The notes under the pieces: model-generated
Databases searched by the model: none
The model's input: only the letters and a program-made list of their open reading frames with translations
What the model was told of the DNA's origin: nothing
In this document: positions 17,399-25,877 of the stretch, piece after piece
Layout of the letters: each line of letters opens with the position of its first letter
How positions within the stretch are numbered: the first letter of the stretch is position 1
Program-made: the position numbers and the translations under genes
From: Flavobacterium kayseriense
GTDB taxonomy: Bacteria > Bacteroidota > Bacteroidia > Flavobacteriales > Flavobacteriaceae
Assembly: GCF_014305095.1 (NCBI RefSeq)
Contig: NZ_JACRUI010000001.1
Span: forward strand, 186,001-250,000
DNA length: 64,000 nt
Direction: 5' to 3'

Positions 17399-17821
17399 AT
17401 GAAAAAGCAGCTTTTTTTAATTTGTTTCTTATTGTTTGCTATTGTTTCCTGCAAGCCTAAACTAACGAATCAAAAAGTAAACAAAAAAAGAGAAGGGCTT
17501 TGGACAGAAAAATATTCGTTAGATAGTTCGTATTACAAATCGATCGGACAGTACAAAAATGACGAGCCCATTAAAAAATGGCGTTACTATTTAAATGGAA
17601 AAATTATTAAAAAAGAAAAATACAAAGCTAGTTTCTGTAAAACCAAATTATACCATGAGAATGGCACGTTACAGTCCAGAGGGAATACAGTTTTAGATAC
17701 TAGCGGTAAATATCCACATTGGTATTATGATGGGCAATGGAAAACTTATAACAAGAAAGGCAAGCTAATATCTAGGCGAACGTATCGTGAGGGACAATTA
17801 CTGACTGAAAAAATACAATAA
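17399..17821 (+). CDS. MORN-like repeat lipoprotein
   Basis: A 140-residue lipoprotein: signal peptide with lipobox IVSC, Cys18. The mature part has three or four degenerate MORN/YwqK-type units of the Y..NG.....Y pattern, for example KKWRYYLNGKIIKKEKY, YHENGTLQSRG and WKTYNKKGKLISRRTY. Such repeats form beta hairpins and are common in Bacteroidota surface or periplasmic proteins of unknown role, sometimes described as antitoxin-like. It is the first gene after the BlaI-type operator and lies 18 bp before the blaI-like gene, so it is probably under the same control. Its job in that operon is unknown. Confidence 0.75.
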   Translation: MKKQLFLICFLLFAIVSCKPKLTNQKVNKKREGLWTEKYSLDSSYYKSIGQYKNDEPIKKWRYYLNGKIIKKEKYKASFCKTKLYHENGTLQSRGNTVLDTSGKYPHWYYDGQWKTYNKKGKLISRRTYREGQLLTEKIQ

Positions 17822-17839
17822 AAATTAAAATAATAAATT

Positions 17840-18214
17840 ATGCAACAATTAACTAACGCTGAAGAACAAGTTATGGAGCACCTTTGGAAGCTAGAGAAAG
17901 CGTTTATGAAAGACCTTCTTGAGGTTTTCCCTGAACCTAAACCTAAGACTACCACAGTTGCCACTTTGCTTAAAAGAATGATTGATAAAGATTTTGTTGC
18001 TTACACCGAGTTTGGAAATTCTAGAGAATATTATCCGTTAGTAAAAAAGAACGACTATTTCTCGAAACACGTGAATGGATTAATCAAGAATTTTTTCAAC
18101 GACTCCGCTTCACAATTTGCCTCCTTCTTTACGAATGAAACCAACTTGTCAGCAAAGGAATTAGAAGAGCTTAGAAAAATAGTAGACAGTGCCATTTTAA
18201 AAAAGAAAAAATGA
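17840..18214 (+). CDS. BlaI/MecI/CopY family transcriptional repressor
   Basis: A 124-residue winged-helix repressor. QLTNAEEQVMEHLWKLEKAF opens the DNA-binding domain, PKTTTVATLLKRMIDKDFV is the recognition-helix region typical of the family (usually PKPxxTTVxTxLxRLxxKG), and YYPLV closes the wing. The C-terminal helices (about 70-124) are the dimerisation and proteolysis region. In known systems BlaI represses its operon until the membrane protease BlaR1 triggers its cleavage. The last ATGA overlaps the start of the M56 peptidase gene by 4 bp, so the two are translationally coupled. In Bacteroidota these pairs are often not linked to beta-lactamase, and none is seen here. Confidence 0.93.
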   Translation: MQQLTNAEEQVMEHLWKLEKAFMKDLLEVFPEPKPKTTTVATLLKRMIDKDFVAYTEFGNSREYYPLVKKNDYFSKHVNGLIKNFFNDSASQFASFFTNETNLSAKELEELRKIVDSAILKKKK

Positions 18215-19674
18215 TAGACTTTATAATCAAATCAACCGCATCCTTAGCCATTTTATTGTCTTGCTATCACTTACTGTTAGAAAACGAAAAAATGCATCAG
18301 TTCAATAGGTTCTTCCTCTTGTTTGGTTTGTTGTTTTCATTACTAATTCCGTTTTTTACTATTGAGATTATCAAAGAAATCCCTACAGCAACTACACAAA
18401 ACACATTTCAGTTTGTAGAAACACCCATTACTGCAGTAAAAGAGTCTACTAACTATTGGCTTTGGTTTTTATCTTCAGTATATAGTCTAGTGACAATTTT
18501 TCTATTAATTAGATTTGTTAAAAATGGTTTACAGTTACATAAAAGAACCAAATCGAATGAATCAATCACTTTTAACAATGCTAAATTAGTTTTGTTACCA
18601 AATCCTACGTTGCCTTATACTTTTTTGAATACCATATTTGTTTACAAAGACGATTACAATAACCGAAAAATTGAAAATGAGTTGTACACACATGAACTCA
18701 TACATGTTACTCAAAAACACACTTTAGACATCTTATTGATAGAAACCCTCAAAGTTGTTTTTTGGTTCAACCCTGTACTCTATTTTTATAAAAAAGCCAT
18801 CCAACTCAACCATGAATTTCTTGCGGATGAGAAAGTAGTGCAAGCACATAACAATGTTCCGTTTTATCAAAACCTTTTAATAAGTAAGGCAAACGCGAAC
18901 CCAACCTATTACTTGGCCAGTAATTTGAATTATTCAGTAACCAAAAAAAGATTAATTATGATGACAAAAAACACCTCAACCACGCGAGGCCTTATCAAAA
19001 AAGGACTTCTAATCCCTGTTTTAACAGCAATCGTGTTTTCGTTTTGCACTAAAGTCGTAGCGCAAGAAAGAGCGACAACAAAAGAGAATGCTACCAAAAA
19101 ACCACTTTCTATTTTTGAAAACTACTACCAAAAAACCATTTTTGAAATTAAAGACGAAAGTGGAAAAGTAGTTGCAACTAAAAAATACTCAGAGCTCACT
19201 CCAAAAGAGAAACATATTGTTCCTCCTGTTATCCTAGAAAAAAACGAAACATTTACCACTGAAAACTTCGATAAAGCCCTCTCTAAAGGCGGACCGGCTA
19301 AGTTTGTAGTAGATCCCTTTGATAAAAAAAATATCAAAGTAAAAAGCGCGGATGAAAACGCCGTTTATAATAATGCCGAAATAACTGAGAAGCCTGAATT
19401 CCAAGGAGGAATGGAGCTTTTTTATAAATTTGTAGGTGAAAATTTTAGAGCTCCAGAAAAAGAAGGGCTAAAAGGAAAAGTTTACATTACTTTTATTGTT
19501 GAGAAAGATGGTTCAATTAATGATGTTAAATCATTAAGAGACATTGGTTATGGAACTGGAGAAGAAGCTATAAGGGTAATGAATATTTGTCCAAAATGGA
19601 CTCCCGGAAAAATTAATGGTGAGCCTGTTCGAACCTTGTATAGTTTGCCTATCACAATACACACCGCAGGCTAG
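18211..19674 (+). CDS. M56 (BlaR1-type) membrane metallopeptidase fused to a TonB C-terminal domain
   Basis: A 487-residue integral membrane zinc protease. Membrane helices are visible at about 5-20, 33-53, 83-105 and 265-283. The catalytic HELIH motif is at residues 161-165, followed by FNPVLYFYKKAIQLNHEFLADE with the third metal ligand region. There is no penicillin-binding sensor domain of the BlaR1 type. Instead the extracytoplasmic tail (about 395-487) is a TonB/TonB_C domain: PEFQGGMELFYKFVGENF, VYITFIVEKDGSINDVKSLR and the terminal SLPITIHTAG. This M56-TonB design recurs in Bacteroidota. It suggests a signalling protease that responds to outer-membrane or envelope state (inference). 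It is coupled to the BlaI-type repressor. Confidence 0.9.
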   Translation: MIDFIIKSTASLAILLSCYHLLLENEKMHQFNRFFLLFGLLFSLLIPFFTIEIIKEIPTATTQNTFQFVETPITAVKESTNYWLWFLSSVYSLVTIFLLIRFVKNGLQLHKRTKSNESITFNNAKLVLLPNPTLPYTFLNTIFVYKDDYNNRKIENELYTHELIHVTQKHTLDILLIETLKVVFWFNPVLYFYKKAIQLNHEFLADEKVVQAHNNVPFYQNLLISKANANPTYYLASNLNYSVTKKRLIMMTKNTSTTRGLIKKGLLIPVLTAIVFSFCTKVVAQERATTKENATKKPLSIFENYYQKTIFEIKDESGKVVATKKYSELTPKEKHIVPPVILEKNETFTTENFDKALSKGGPAKFVVDPFDKKNIKVKSADENAVYNNAEITEKPEFQGGMELFYKFVGENFRAPEKEGLKGKVYITFIVEKDGSINDVKSLRDIGYGTGEEAIRVMNICPKWTPGKINGEPVRTLYSLPITIHTAG

Positions 19675-19688
19675 TAATTAGTAAAAAC

Positions 19689-19720
19689 AACAAATCCGCT
19701 GCACTACAAGCGGATTTGTT
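19689..19720. terminator. Bidirectional terminator
   Basis: Perfect 12-bp stem, AACAAATCCGCT (19689-19700) and AGCGGATTTGTT (19709-19720), with an 8-nt loop. It sits between converging genes. Confidence 0.85.
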
Positions 19721-19744
19721 TAACTAAAAGTAAACTAAAAAAAC

Positions 19745-21103
19745 TCAATCTGGCTTATAACCAAAGTATGGCATCGATTGCTCTTTAAATACAACGCCAT
19801 ATTCTTCTAACTCCTTTAATATTGGCAAATACACTTCTTTTGTAATAGGAAGTTGTACGCCAGGAGTTTTAATTTTTCCATTCAATATTTGTAAAGCAGC
19901 TATTGCAACAGGCAGTCCAACTGTTTTTGCCATCGCAGTATAGGTTTGATCGTCACCTAGGCAGACCATCTTAGAATCTATTTGTTTCTTCTCCCCATTT
20001 AGTTCGTATCCAAATTTATGATACATTACAATCATGTCTTTATCATTCACTTGTAAAGTCCATTTATCATTCAATATCTTTTCTAGCATTTGAGCGGGCG
20101 TAGCATTTTTAAGTCCGATAATTTTATCTTTATTAAACAAATCCAGTTCTAATAATTTATCCCACATGATATCATCTTGATCAATTTTTAAAATCAATCT
20201 TGTTTTTATTTCTACAGAATCTGTTGGGTGATAGGGCAAAAATGAATTTACAAAATCACGATAGCTCATCGTATCAGAGTTCTCCATAACATAACTATCA
20301 TCGGTCATCCCCAATTGCACAAACATATTCCACGCTTTAGAAAATCCAACTTTACGAATCGTTCCTCGATATAAAGTAAGGACATTATCTAATCCATAAA
20401 CAGATCGGTATTTCAAAGAATCTCTATTAGAATACGCTTCAAAACGACCATAACCTTCGACATCCAGAAACTCTGTTCTTCTAAATAAATTACAATAGGG
20501 AATGTATTTATAGGTACCTTCTTGAATGAATTTTGCTGCACCTCCTTGACCTGCTAGAACCACATTACGCGGAGCCCAGGTAAATTTATAATTCCAAAGA
20601 TTCGTATCTGATTCTGGAGCGACCAACCCACCACAAAAAGATTCGAACAACAGCATTTTCCCGCCTTTTGATCGTATATCATCAATAACCTTCATCGCAC
20701 TCATATGATCGATTCCTGGATCAAGTCCTATCTCGTTCATAAAAACCAAATTATTTTCTTTTGCAGCAGCATCGAGCTCTTGCATAGCATCACTGATATA
20801 AGATGCGGTCACTAAACTCTTTTTATATACAATGCAGTCTCTAGCTACCTCGATATGCAAATGCGCTGGCAACATACTAATTACGATATCTGCTTTACTA
20901 ATTGCAGTGGCTCTTTGTTCATTATCAAAAATATCTAAAGCAATTGCACTAGCATTAGCGTGCCCGTCTGTCTTCTTTTCGGCTAATGCCAAAGACAAAT
21001 CTCCAATTACTATTTGAATCTTTTCAACATCTGACTTCTTTAGTAGATATCGAATTAACGAAGACGCAGATCTCCCTGCACCGATAATTAAAATTTGCCT
21101 CAT
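19745..21103 (-). CDS. Saccharopine dehydrogenase family protein
   Basis: A 452-residue cytosolic oxidoreductase. The Rossmann motif is at the N-terminus (ILIIGAGRSASSLIRYLL, residues 4-21). The central SDISMLPAHLH-like strand (IVISMLPAHLHIEVARDC) and NEIGLDPGIDHMSAMKVID fit the saccharopine reductase/dehydrogenase (Lys9-type) group, as does FESFCGGLVAPE. Length is normal for that group. The reaction is NAD(P)-dependent interconversion of saccharopine with glutamate plus aminoadipate semialdehyde. Bacteroidota homologues may take part in lysine breakdown or carboxyspermidine-type chemistry, so I keep the name at family level. It is monocistronic. Confidence 0.9.
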   Translation of the reverse strand: MRQILIIGAGRSASSLIRYLLKKSDVEKIQIVIGDLSLALAEKKTDGHANASAIALDIFDNEQRATAISKADIVISMLPAHLHIEVARDCIVYKKSLVTASYISDAMQELDAAAKENNLVFMNEIGLDPGIDHMSAMKVIDDIRSKGGKMLLFESFCGGLVAPESDTNLWNYKFTWAPRNVVLAGQGGAAKFIQEGTYKYIPYCNLFRRTEFLDVEGYGRFEAYSNRDSLKYRSVYGLDNVLTLYRGTIRKVGFSKAWNMFVQLGMTDDSYVMENSDTMSYRDFVNSFLPYHPTDSVEIKTRLILKIDQDDIMWDKLLELDLFNKDKIIGLKNATPAQMLEKILNDKWTLQVNDKDMIVMYHKFGYELNGEKKQIDSKMVCLGDDQTYTAMAKTVGLPVAIAALQILNGKIKTPGVQLPITKEVYLPILKELEEYGVVFKEQSMPYFGYKPD

Positions 21104-21261
21104 AATTATGGATTATAACACAAACATACAAAATTGTTGTATTTATAACAATATTCTTTTCGCCAAACATTGTCAAATCTTTAACTACTATAAAGCCAAT
21201 CCCTTTTGCCAAATTGTATTAATTTTGTCTTTCATAAACTTTATTGAAAAGAAAAGCATTC

Positions 21262-21648
21262 ATGACTAAAAAATTAATTACTACCGCTTCTATTTTAGGT
21301 GCAATCGCAATAATACTCGGAGCTTTTGGAGCTCATGCGTTAAAAAAAGTACTCTCTCCCGAACAGTTAATCACTTTTGAAACGGGAGTGCGCTATCAAA
21401 TGTATCATGCTTTATTTTTGCTATTTATTAGTGCACATACCATACTTTCAGACAAATTAAAAAAAGTGATCCTAACCTTAGTACAGGTAGGTGTTTTGTT
21501 CTTTTCAGGATCTATTTATTTATTAGCAACTAATGATTTAACTCCTTTTGATTTTAAAACTATCGGATTCATAACTCCTATTGGTGGAGCCTTATTAATA
21601 GCTGCTTGGGGCGTACTAATATATCAAAATTGGATAAAAAAGTTATAA
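21262..21648 (+). CDS. DUF423 (YgdD-like) membrane protein
   Basis: A small inner-membrane protein of 128 residues with four membrane helices. GAIAIILGAFGAHALKK near the N-terminus and GVRYQMYHALFLLF are the DUF423 signatures. I choose the ATG at 21262; a TTG 18 bp upstream is in frame but unnecessary. A TAATTTTG -7-like element lies about 35-45 bp upstream. The family (also known as TMEM256/YgdD) has no proven function. It is transcribed divergently from the saccharopine dehydrogenase gene. Confidence 0.9.
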   Translation: MTKKLITTASILGAIAIILGAFGAHALKKVLSPEQLITFETGVRYQMYHALFLLFISAHTILSDKLKKVILTLVQVGVLFFSGSIYLLATNDLTPFDFKTIGFITPIGGALLIAAWGVLIYQNWIKKL

Positions 21649-21685
21649 AAATAAAAAATTCAAATCGTATCTAAAATATAATATC

Positions 21686-21693
21686 TACTTTTG
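21686..21693 (+). promoter_or_regulatory. Candidate -7 element for pckA
   Basis: TACTTTTG matches TAnnTTTG and lies 34 bp before the ATG. No convincing -33 box is visible. Confidence 0.45.
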
Positions 21694-21727
21694 CAACTAA
21701 TAAATTAAACCACTCAATCATAATTTT

Positions 21728-23329
21728 ATGAATAATAACACACCGTTTACGAAATCGATTTCGCTAACTGACTTAGGAATCGAAAACGCAAAGATTCATT
21801 ACCAATTATCGGCCAGCGAATTACAATCAAAAACCGTTGCATTAGGACAAGGTGTAGAAAATTCTACAGGTGCACTAGCAATCAACACGGGAGAGTTTAC
21901 AGGACGCTCGCCACAAGACAGATTTATTGTAAAAGATACCATTACTGAAGATAAAGTATGGTGGGGAAAAGTTAACATCCCGTTTGAGCCTGCCGCATTT
22001 GAGGCGTTATACAAAAAAGTAGCAACATATTTAAGTAATAAAGAAATTTATGTAAGGGACTCCTACGTATGTGCTGATCCTAACTACCGTTTAAATGTAA
22101 GAGTAGTTACAGAAACACCTTGGGCTAACTTGTTTTGTTACAACATGTTTCTAAGACCATCTGATAGCGAACTTGAAAACTTTACTCCAGAATGGACGGT
22201 AATGTGTGTACCTAGTTTCATGGCAGACCCAGCCGTTGATGGCACTCGTCAAGCTAATTTTGCTATTTTAGATTTTACTAAAAAAGTAGCATTGATTGGT
22301 GGTACTGGTTATACAGGCGAAATGAAAAAAGGAATTTTTTCTGCTTTGAATTTTATACTTCCAGTAGATAAAAATACGTTACCAATGCACTGTAGTGCAA
22401 ATGTAGGCGATGATGGCGATACAGCTATTTTCTTTGGCCTATCAGGTACTGGCAAAACTACACTATCTGCTGACCCAAAAAGAAAACTGATAGGAGATGA
22501 CGAACACGGATGGACTAACGAAAATACCGTTTTTAACTTTGAAGGTGGTTGTTATGCCAAAGTAATCAACCTTTCTGAAGAAAACGAACCAGATATCTTT
22601 AGAGCAATCAAAAAAGGAGCAATATTAGAAAATGTGATTTTTAAGGAAGGTACTAATGAGGTAGACTTTGAAGATGTTTCTATTACCCCAAATACTAGAG
22701 TAAGCTATCCTATTGACCACATTGATAATATTCAACCAGGATCTATCGGTAAAAACCCAAAAAATATATTTTTTCTAACTGCTGACTCATTTGGTATTTT
22801 ACCTCCTATTTCGAGATTAACTCCTGGACAAGCAGCTTACCATTTTATCTCAGGGTATACTGCTAAAGTAGCAGGAACAGAAGCAGGAGTGACAGAACCA
22901 CAACCTAATTTCTCAGCTTGTTTTGGCGCGCCATTTATGCCATTACACCCTACAAAATATGCTGAGATGTTAAGTAAAAAAATACAAGACGCAGGAGTGA
23001 AAGTTTGGTTAATCAACACAGGTTGGACTGGTGGTGCTTATGGTACTGGTAGTCGTATGAAGTTAAAATATACCCGCTCAATGATTACAGCTGCTCTAAA
23101 CGGAGAACTTGATAACGTAGCTTACAGAAACCATGTTGTATTTGGTATCGCTATTCCACAAGAATGTCCTAATGTTCCAAGCGAAATCTTGAATCCAAGA
23201 AACACTTGGGAAGACAAAGATCTTTATGACGAAAAAGCGGTGGAGTTAGGAAAAAAATTCAAAGACAATTTTGCTAAATTCGAAGAATTTGCGAATGCTG
23301 AAATTATGGCTGGGGCACCTAACGCATAA
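21728..23329 (+). CDS. pckA: Phosphoenolpyruvate carboxykinase (ATP)
   Basis: A 533-residue cytosolic enzyme that converts oxaloacetate and ATP to phosphoenolpyruvate, ADP and CO2, the first committed step of gluconeogenesis. The P-loop GLSGTGKTTLSADP includes Lys243. GDDEHGW follows as the kinase-2/metal region, with FEGGCYAK and NTGWTGGAYGTGSRMKL further on. NTGEFTGRSPQDRFIV near the N-terminus is the substrate-binding arginine region. Length is typical of ATP-dependent enzymes. It is monocistronic, with a strong terminator. Confidence 0.97.
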   Translation: MNNNTPFTKSISLTDLGIENAKIHYQLSASELQSKTVALGQGVENSTGALAINTGEFTGRSPQDRFIVKDTITEDKVWWGKVNIPFEPAAFEALYKKVATYLSNKEIYVRDSYVCADPNYRLNVRVVTETPWANLFCYNMFLRPSDSELENFTPEWTVMCVPSFMADPAVDGTRQANFAILDFTKKVALIGGTGYTGEMKKGIFSALNFILPVDKNTLPMHCSANVGDDGDTAIFFGLSGTGKTTLSADPKRKLIGDDEHGWTNENTVFNFEGGCYAKVINLSEENEPDIFRAIKKGAILENVIFKEGTNEVDFEDVSITPNTRVSYPIDHIDNIQPGSIGKNPKNIFFLTADSFGILPPISRLTPGQAAYHFISGYTAKVAGTEAGVTEPQPNFSACFGAPFMPLHPTKYAEMLSKKIQDAGVKVWLINTGWTGGAYGTGSRMKLKYTRSMITAALNGELDNVAYRNHVVFGIAIPQECPNVPSEILNPRNTWEDKDLYDEKAVELGKKFKDNFAKFEEFANAEIMAGAPNA

Positions 23330-23351
23330 GTTAATTATAATTCAAATTCAA

Positions 23352-23383
23352 AAAAGAGCTGTTCCTAAGGAATGGCTCTTTTT
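23352..23383 (+). terminator. Terminator of pckA
   Basis: AAAAGAGCTGTTCC pairs with GGAATGGCTCTTTT through two G-T wobbles across a TAA loop. A T-run follows. Confidence 0.85.
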
Positions 23384-23519
23384 TATTTACCCTAATTGCT
23401 AACTAAAAAGAAAACAATACATTACAACAATATTAATTATTTGGCGTTAAATTTGCAATGTCGTTTAGTTGCCTAATTAGTGCAAACGAAAATCAAATCA
23501 TCAGTCAAATCAAGCCATC

Positions 23520-24620
23520 ATGTTAAAACAATTTTTCATTCTTTGTTCAGGAGCAGACAAAGATATTTTAGAGAACTGCTCAGAAGGTGAGCAAACCAAA
23601 TTTGTAGGCATTGGGGCTACCGTATTCTTTACCGCTGTAATGGCATTTGTAGCCAGCGCCTATGCTCTATTTACTGTTTTTGATAGTCCGTATCCCGCCG
23701 TTGCATTTGGATTAGTCTGGAGCTTACTAATCTTTAACCTAGATCGTTTTATTGTTTCTACCATTCGAAAACGAGACAAGAAAACTAATGAATTTCTGCA
23801 AGCTACTCCTCGAATCATCTTAGCAGTAATAATTGCTATCGTAATTTCTAAACCACTGGAAATTAAAATTTTTGAAAAAGAAATCAATACCGTTCTATTG
23901 AAAGAAAAAAATGCAATGGCACTAGCTAATAAAAAAGAAGTAGCTACCTTTTTTAAATCTGATTTAGACAAAAACAAAACGGATGTCGCTGCCTTGAAAG
24001 CAGAAATCACCAATAAAGAAAAAGAGGTAAATACCTTATATGAAACCTACATCACAGAAGCAGAGGGAACTGCTGGCACTAAAAAATTAGGCAGAGGCCC
24101 CGTATTTAAAGAGAAAATTGCCAAACACGATTTGGCAAAAAAAGAATTAGATAGCCTACAAAAGAATAATTTAGCTAAAATTGCTGATTTAGATAAAACG
24201 GCAGCAAGTTTACAAACTGATTTAGATAAAAAAGTCAGTGAAACCCAACCTATCATTGATGGATTCGATGGTTTAATGGCTCGTATAAACGCTTTGAATA
24301 AATTACCATGGGCGCCTTCCTTTTTTATCATGCTTTTATTTCTAGCGATCGAAACATCGCCAATAATAGCCAAGTTGCTTTCGCCTAAGGGTGAGTATGA
24401 TTTTAAGTTAGAAGACCTAGAAACCGCTTTAAAAGCGACGATAGAGCAAGACAAATATCAACGTGAATTACTAGTAAAAACTAGTGCTCGAATGCACGAT
24501 AAAGTATATCAAGATATTGCAGACGATAAAAAACTGTACGATTTGCAACGACAAAAAGCAACAGAACTCCTAGAATTACAAGCTACTAATTTTGTAGAAA
24601 AACAAAAAAGAACAATGTAA
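23520..24620 (+). CDS. DUF4407 membrane protein
   Basis: A 366-residue inner-membrane protein. Helices lie at about 28-52 (FVGIGATVFFTAVMAFVAS), 58-80 and 92-110. A long charged coiled coil (about 118-245) follows, then one more helix (about 260-285, FFIMLLFLAIETSPIIAKLL) and a cytoplasmic helical tail. DRFIVSTIRK and ETSPIIAKLLSP are DUF4407 signatures. Function is unknown; in other Bacteroidota it is a conserved stand-alone gene. A TAAATTTG -7-like element is at 23448-23455. Alternative readings such as a mechanosensitive or secretion component are not supported. Confidence 0.9.
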   Translation: MLKQFFILCSGADKDILENCSEGEQTKFVGIGATVFFTAVMAFVASAYALFTVFDSPYPAVAFGLVWSLLIFNLDRFIVSTIRKRDKKTNEFLQATPRIILAVIIAIVISKPLEIKIFEKEINTVLLKEKNAMALANKKEVATFFKSDLDKNKTDVAALKAEITNKEKEVNTLYETYITEAEGTAGTKKLGRGPVFKEKIAKHDLAKKELDSLQKNNLAKIADLDKTAASLQTDLDKKVSETQPIIDGFDGLMARINALNKLPWAPSFFIMLLFLAIETSPIIAKLLSPKGEYDFKLEDLETALKATIEQDKYQRELLVKTSARMHDKVYQDIADDKKLYDLQRQKATELLELQATNFVEKQKRTM

Positions 24621-24640
24621 TACAAGGTGTTCAAAATAAA

Positions 24641-24684
24641 AAAAGTCTTAAAGTTAGAACTGAAATTCTAACTTTAAGACTTTT
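24641..24684. terminator. Long bidirectional terminator
   Basis: A perfect 19-bp stem at 24641-24659 and 24666-24684 (outer AAAAGTCTTA/TAAGACTTTT), with a 6-nt loop and T/A tails on both sides. It separates converging genes. Confidence 0.9.
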
Positions 24685-24701
24685 TTTCCGATTATAATTT
24701 T

Positions 24702-25403
24702 TTACATATGACTCAAAATTTCCTTTTTGAAGGTGTCGTACTCTCCTTGCAAAATTAAGCCGTTGTCTAAAAGCTTTTTGTAATTTTGTAATTTCTCGAA
24801 CAATTCATCTTGAGACAAACCCGCTAGACCTTCTCCTTTTAAAACTTCTGAACTATTAGTCGTATCTTGTTGCTGATCGGTATATTCAGGAATAGTCATT
24901 GGCATAATCTCAGCAAAATTGACCACTTCCTCGGTTTCTACTTCTTCAACATACTCATCAGCTTGTGGAGTTGACGGAATTTCAGCTGAAAATGCTTGAG
25001 TTGAACCATGCTTTAAAATATCTAACTGCTCCTTAGCATAAGTTGCTATTTTTCGAGCTTGTGTCTTCGGAATATAATCAATGGAAACGGTCATATCTGT
25101 TTTAGTCGAAAAAGAAAACTCTGACCCTAATATATTCTCTTTAACAAAAGTAGCTTCGATTTGATCCCAAGTATAATCAATAAAATCCATAGACAATCCC
25201 AGATTCCTCGGTTGACAAATGATAATTCTTTTATTTGTTAGAACAATACTATCTGGAAAAACAGTTATCGCTGGTTTTTTCTGTACGCCAATATAACCTA
25301 TCTCCTCATTCTTCATCATTAAATCATTCAGCTTTGAAGTGATTTTTTCAATCGCTTTAGGATCTTGCTCTTCGTTTAAAAACTTTTTGATTTGGTCTTT
25401 CAT
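24702..25403 (-). CDS. Bacterial PH domain protein with C-terminal SHOCT motif
   Basis: A 233-residue soluble protein. Residues about 35-150 form a bacterial PH-like domain: ITVFPDSIVLTNKRIIICQP is the typical two-strand opening, followed by YTWDQIEATFVKENILG. An acidic linker (about 155-195) rich in Glu, Val and Thr follows. The last 33 residues (LFEKLQNYKKLLDNGLILQGEYDTFKKEIL) are a SHOCT motif, a short helix pair often at the end of bacterial proteins. It is not assigned to a pathway. The combination suggests oligomerisation or membrane-surface association, but this is inference. Confidence 0.85.
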   Translation of the reverse strand: MKDQIKKFLNEEQDPKAIEKITSKLNDLMMKNEEIGYIGVQKKPAITVFPDSIVLTNKRIIICQPRNLGLSMDFIDYTWDQIEATFVKENILGSEFSFSTKTDMTVSIDYIPKTQARKIATYAKEQLDILKHGSTQAFSAEIPSTPQADEYVEEVETEEVVNFAEIMPMTIPEYTDQQQDTTNSSEVLKGEGLAGLSQDELFEKLQNYKKLLDNGLILQGEYDTFKKEILSHM

Positions 25404-25466
25404 CTCTATTTGATTTATAGCGCTAATTTATAATTGTGATTTACACAGCAAAAGTAATACCTAATT

Positions 25467-25832
25467 CTATAACTTACTTATCTCCTCTTGTATTTTCTTG
25501 GTCAAACTATTATAAACAAGCGCATACGAGTGGTCAATTAATTCACTAACCAATGCGTCTGAAACTTCTAGATTTACTAGCACTGTATTCCAATGCTTTT
25601 TATTCATATGGAAACCTGAATTTATAGACTCATACTCTGCTCGCAATTCTAGCGCACGATCTGGATCACATTTTAAATTAATTCCCGGTGATCCTAATTC
25701 CCATTTCTCGAGTGAAGTTAAAGCGAATATTTTACCCCCCACTTTAAAAACTAATGCATCATTGTCAAATGGAAAATGCTCAGTTACTCCTTTCTTGGAC
25801 AAACAATATTCATAAAAATTTTCGAGGTTCAT
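25467..25832 (-). CDS. MmcQ/YjbR family protein
   Basis: A 121-residue soluble protein of the MmcQ/YjbR family, which has a CyaY-like fold and a proposed DNA-binding role. The diagnostic parts are YCLSKKGVTEHFPFDNDALVFKVGGKIF, INLKCDPDRALELR and the MNKKHWNTV motif near the end. I prefer the ATG at 25832; an in-frame ATG at 25862 would add a hydrophobic decapeptide not found in the family. It lies 45 bp after the cyclase gene and in the same direction, so co-transcription is likely. Confidence 0.9.
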   Translation of the reverse strand: MNLENFYEYCLSKKGVTEHFPFDNDALVFKVGGKIFALTSLEKWELGSPGINLKCDPDRALELRAEYESINSGFHMNKKHWNTVLVNLEVSDALVSELIDHSYALVYNSLTKKIQEEISKL

Positions 25833-25877
25833 TTCAATAAAAATTATAATGAAAAAATTCAAGAAACAGTACTATCA

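Noticed and set aside
17840..19674. Beta-lactam resistance operon
   Set aside because: There is no beta-lactamase and no penicillin-sensing domain; BlaI/M56 pairs have other uses in Bacteroidota.
24047..24454. A 135-codon minus-strand reading frame inside the DUF4407 gene
   Set aside because: It is the mirror of the Lys/Leu/Asp-rich coiled coil and shows no family features.
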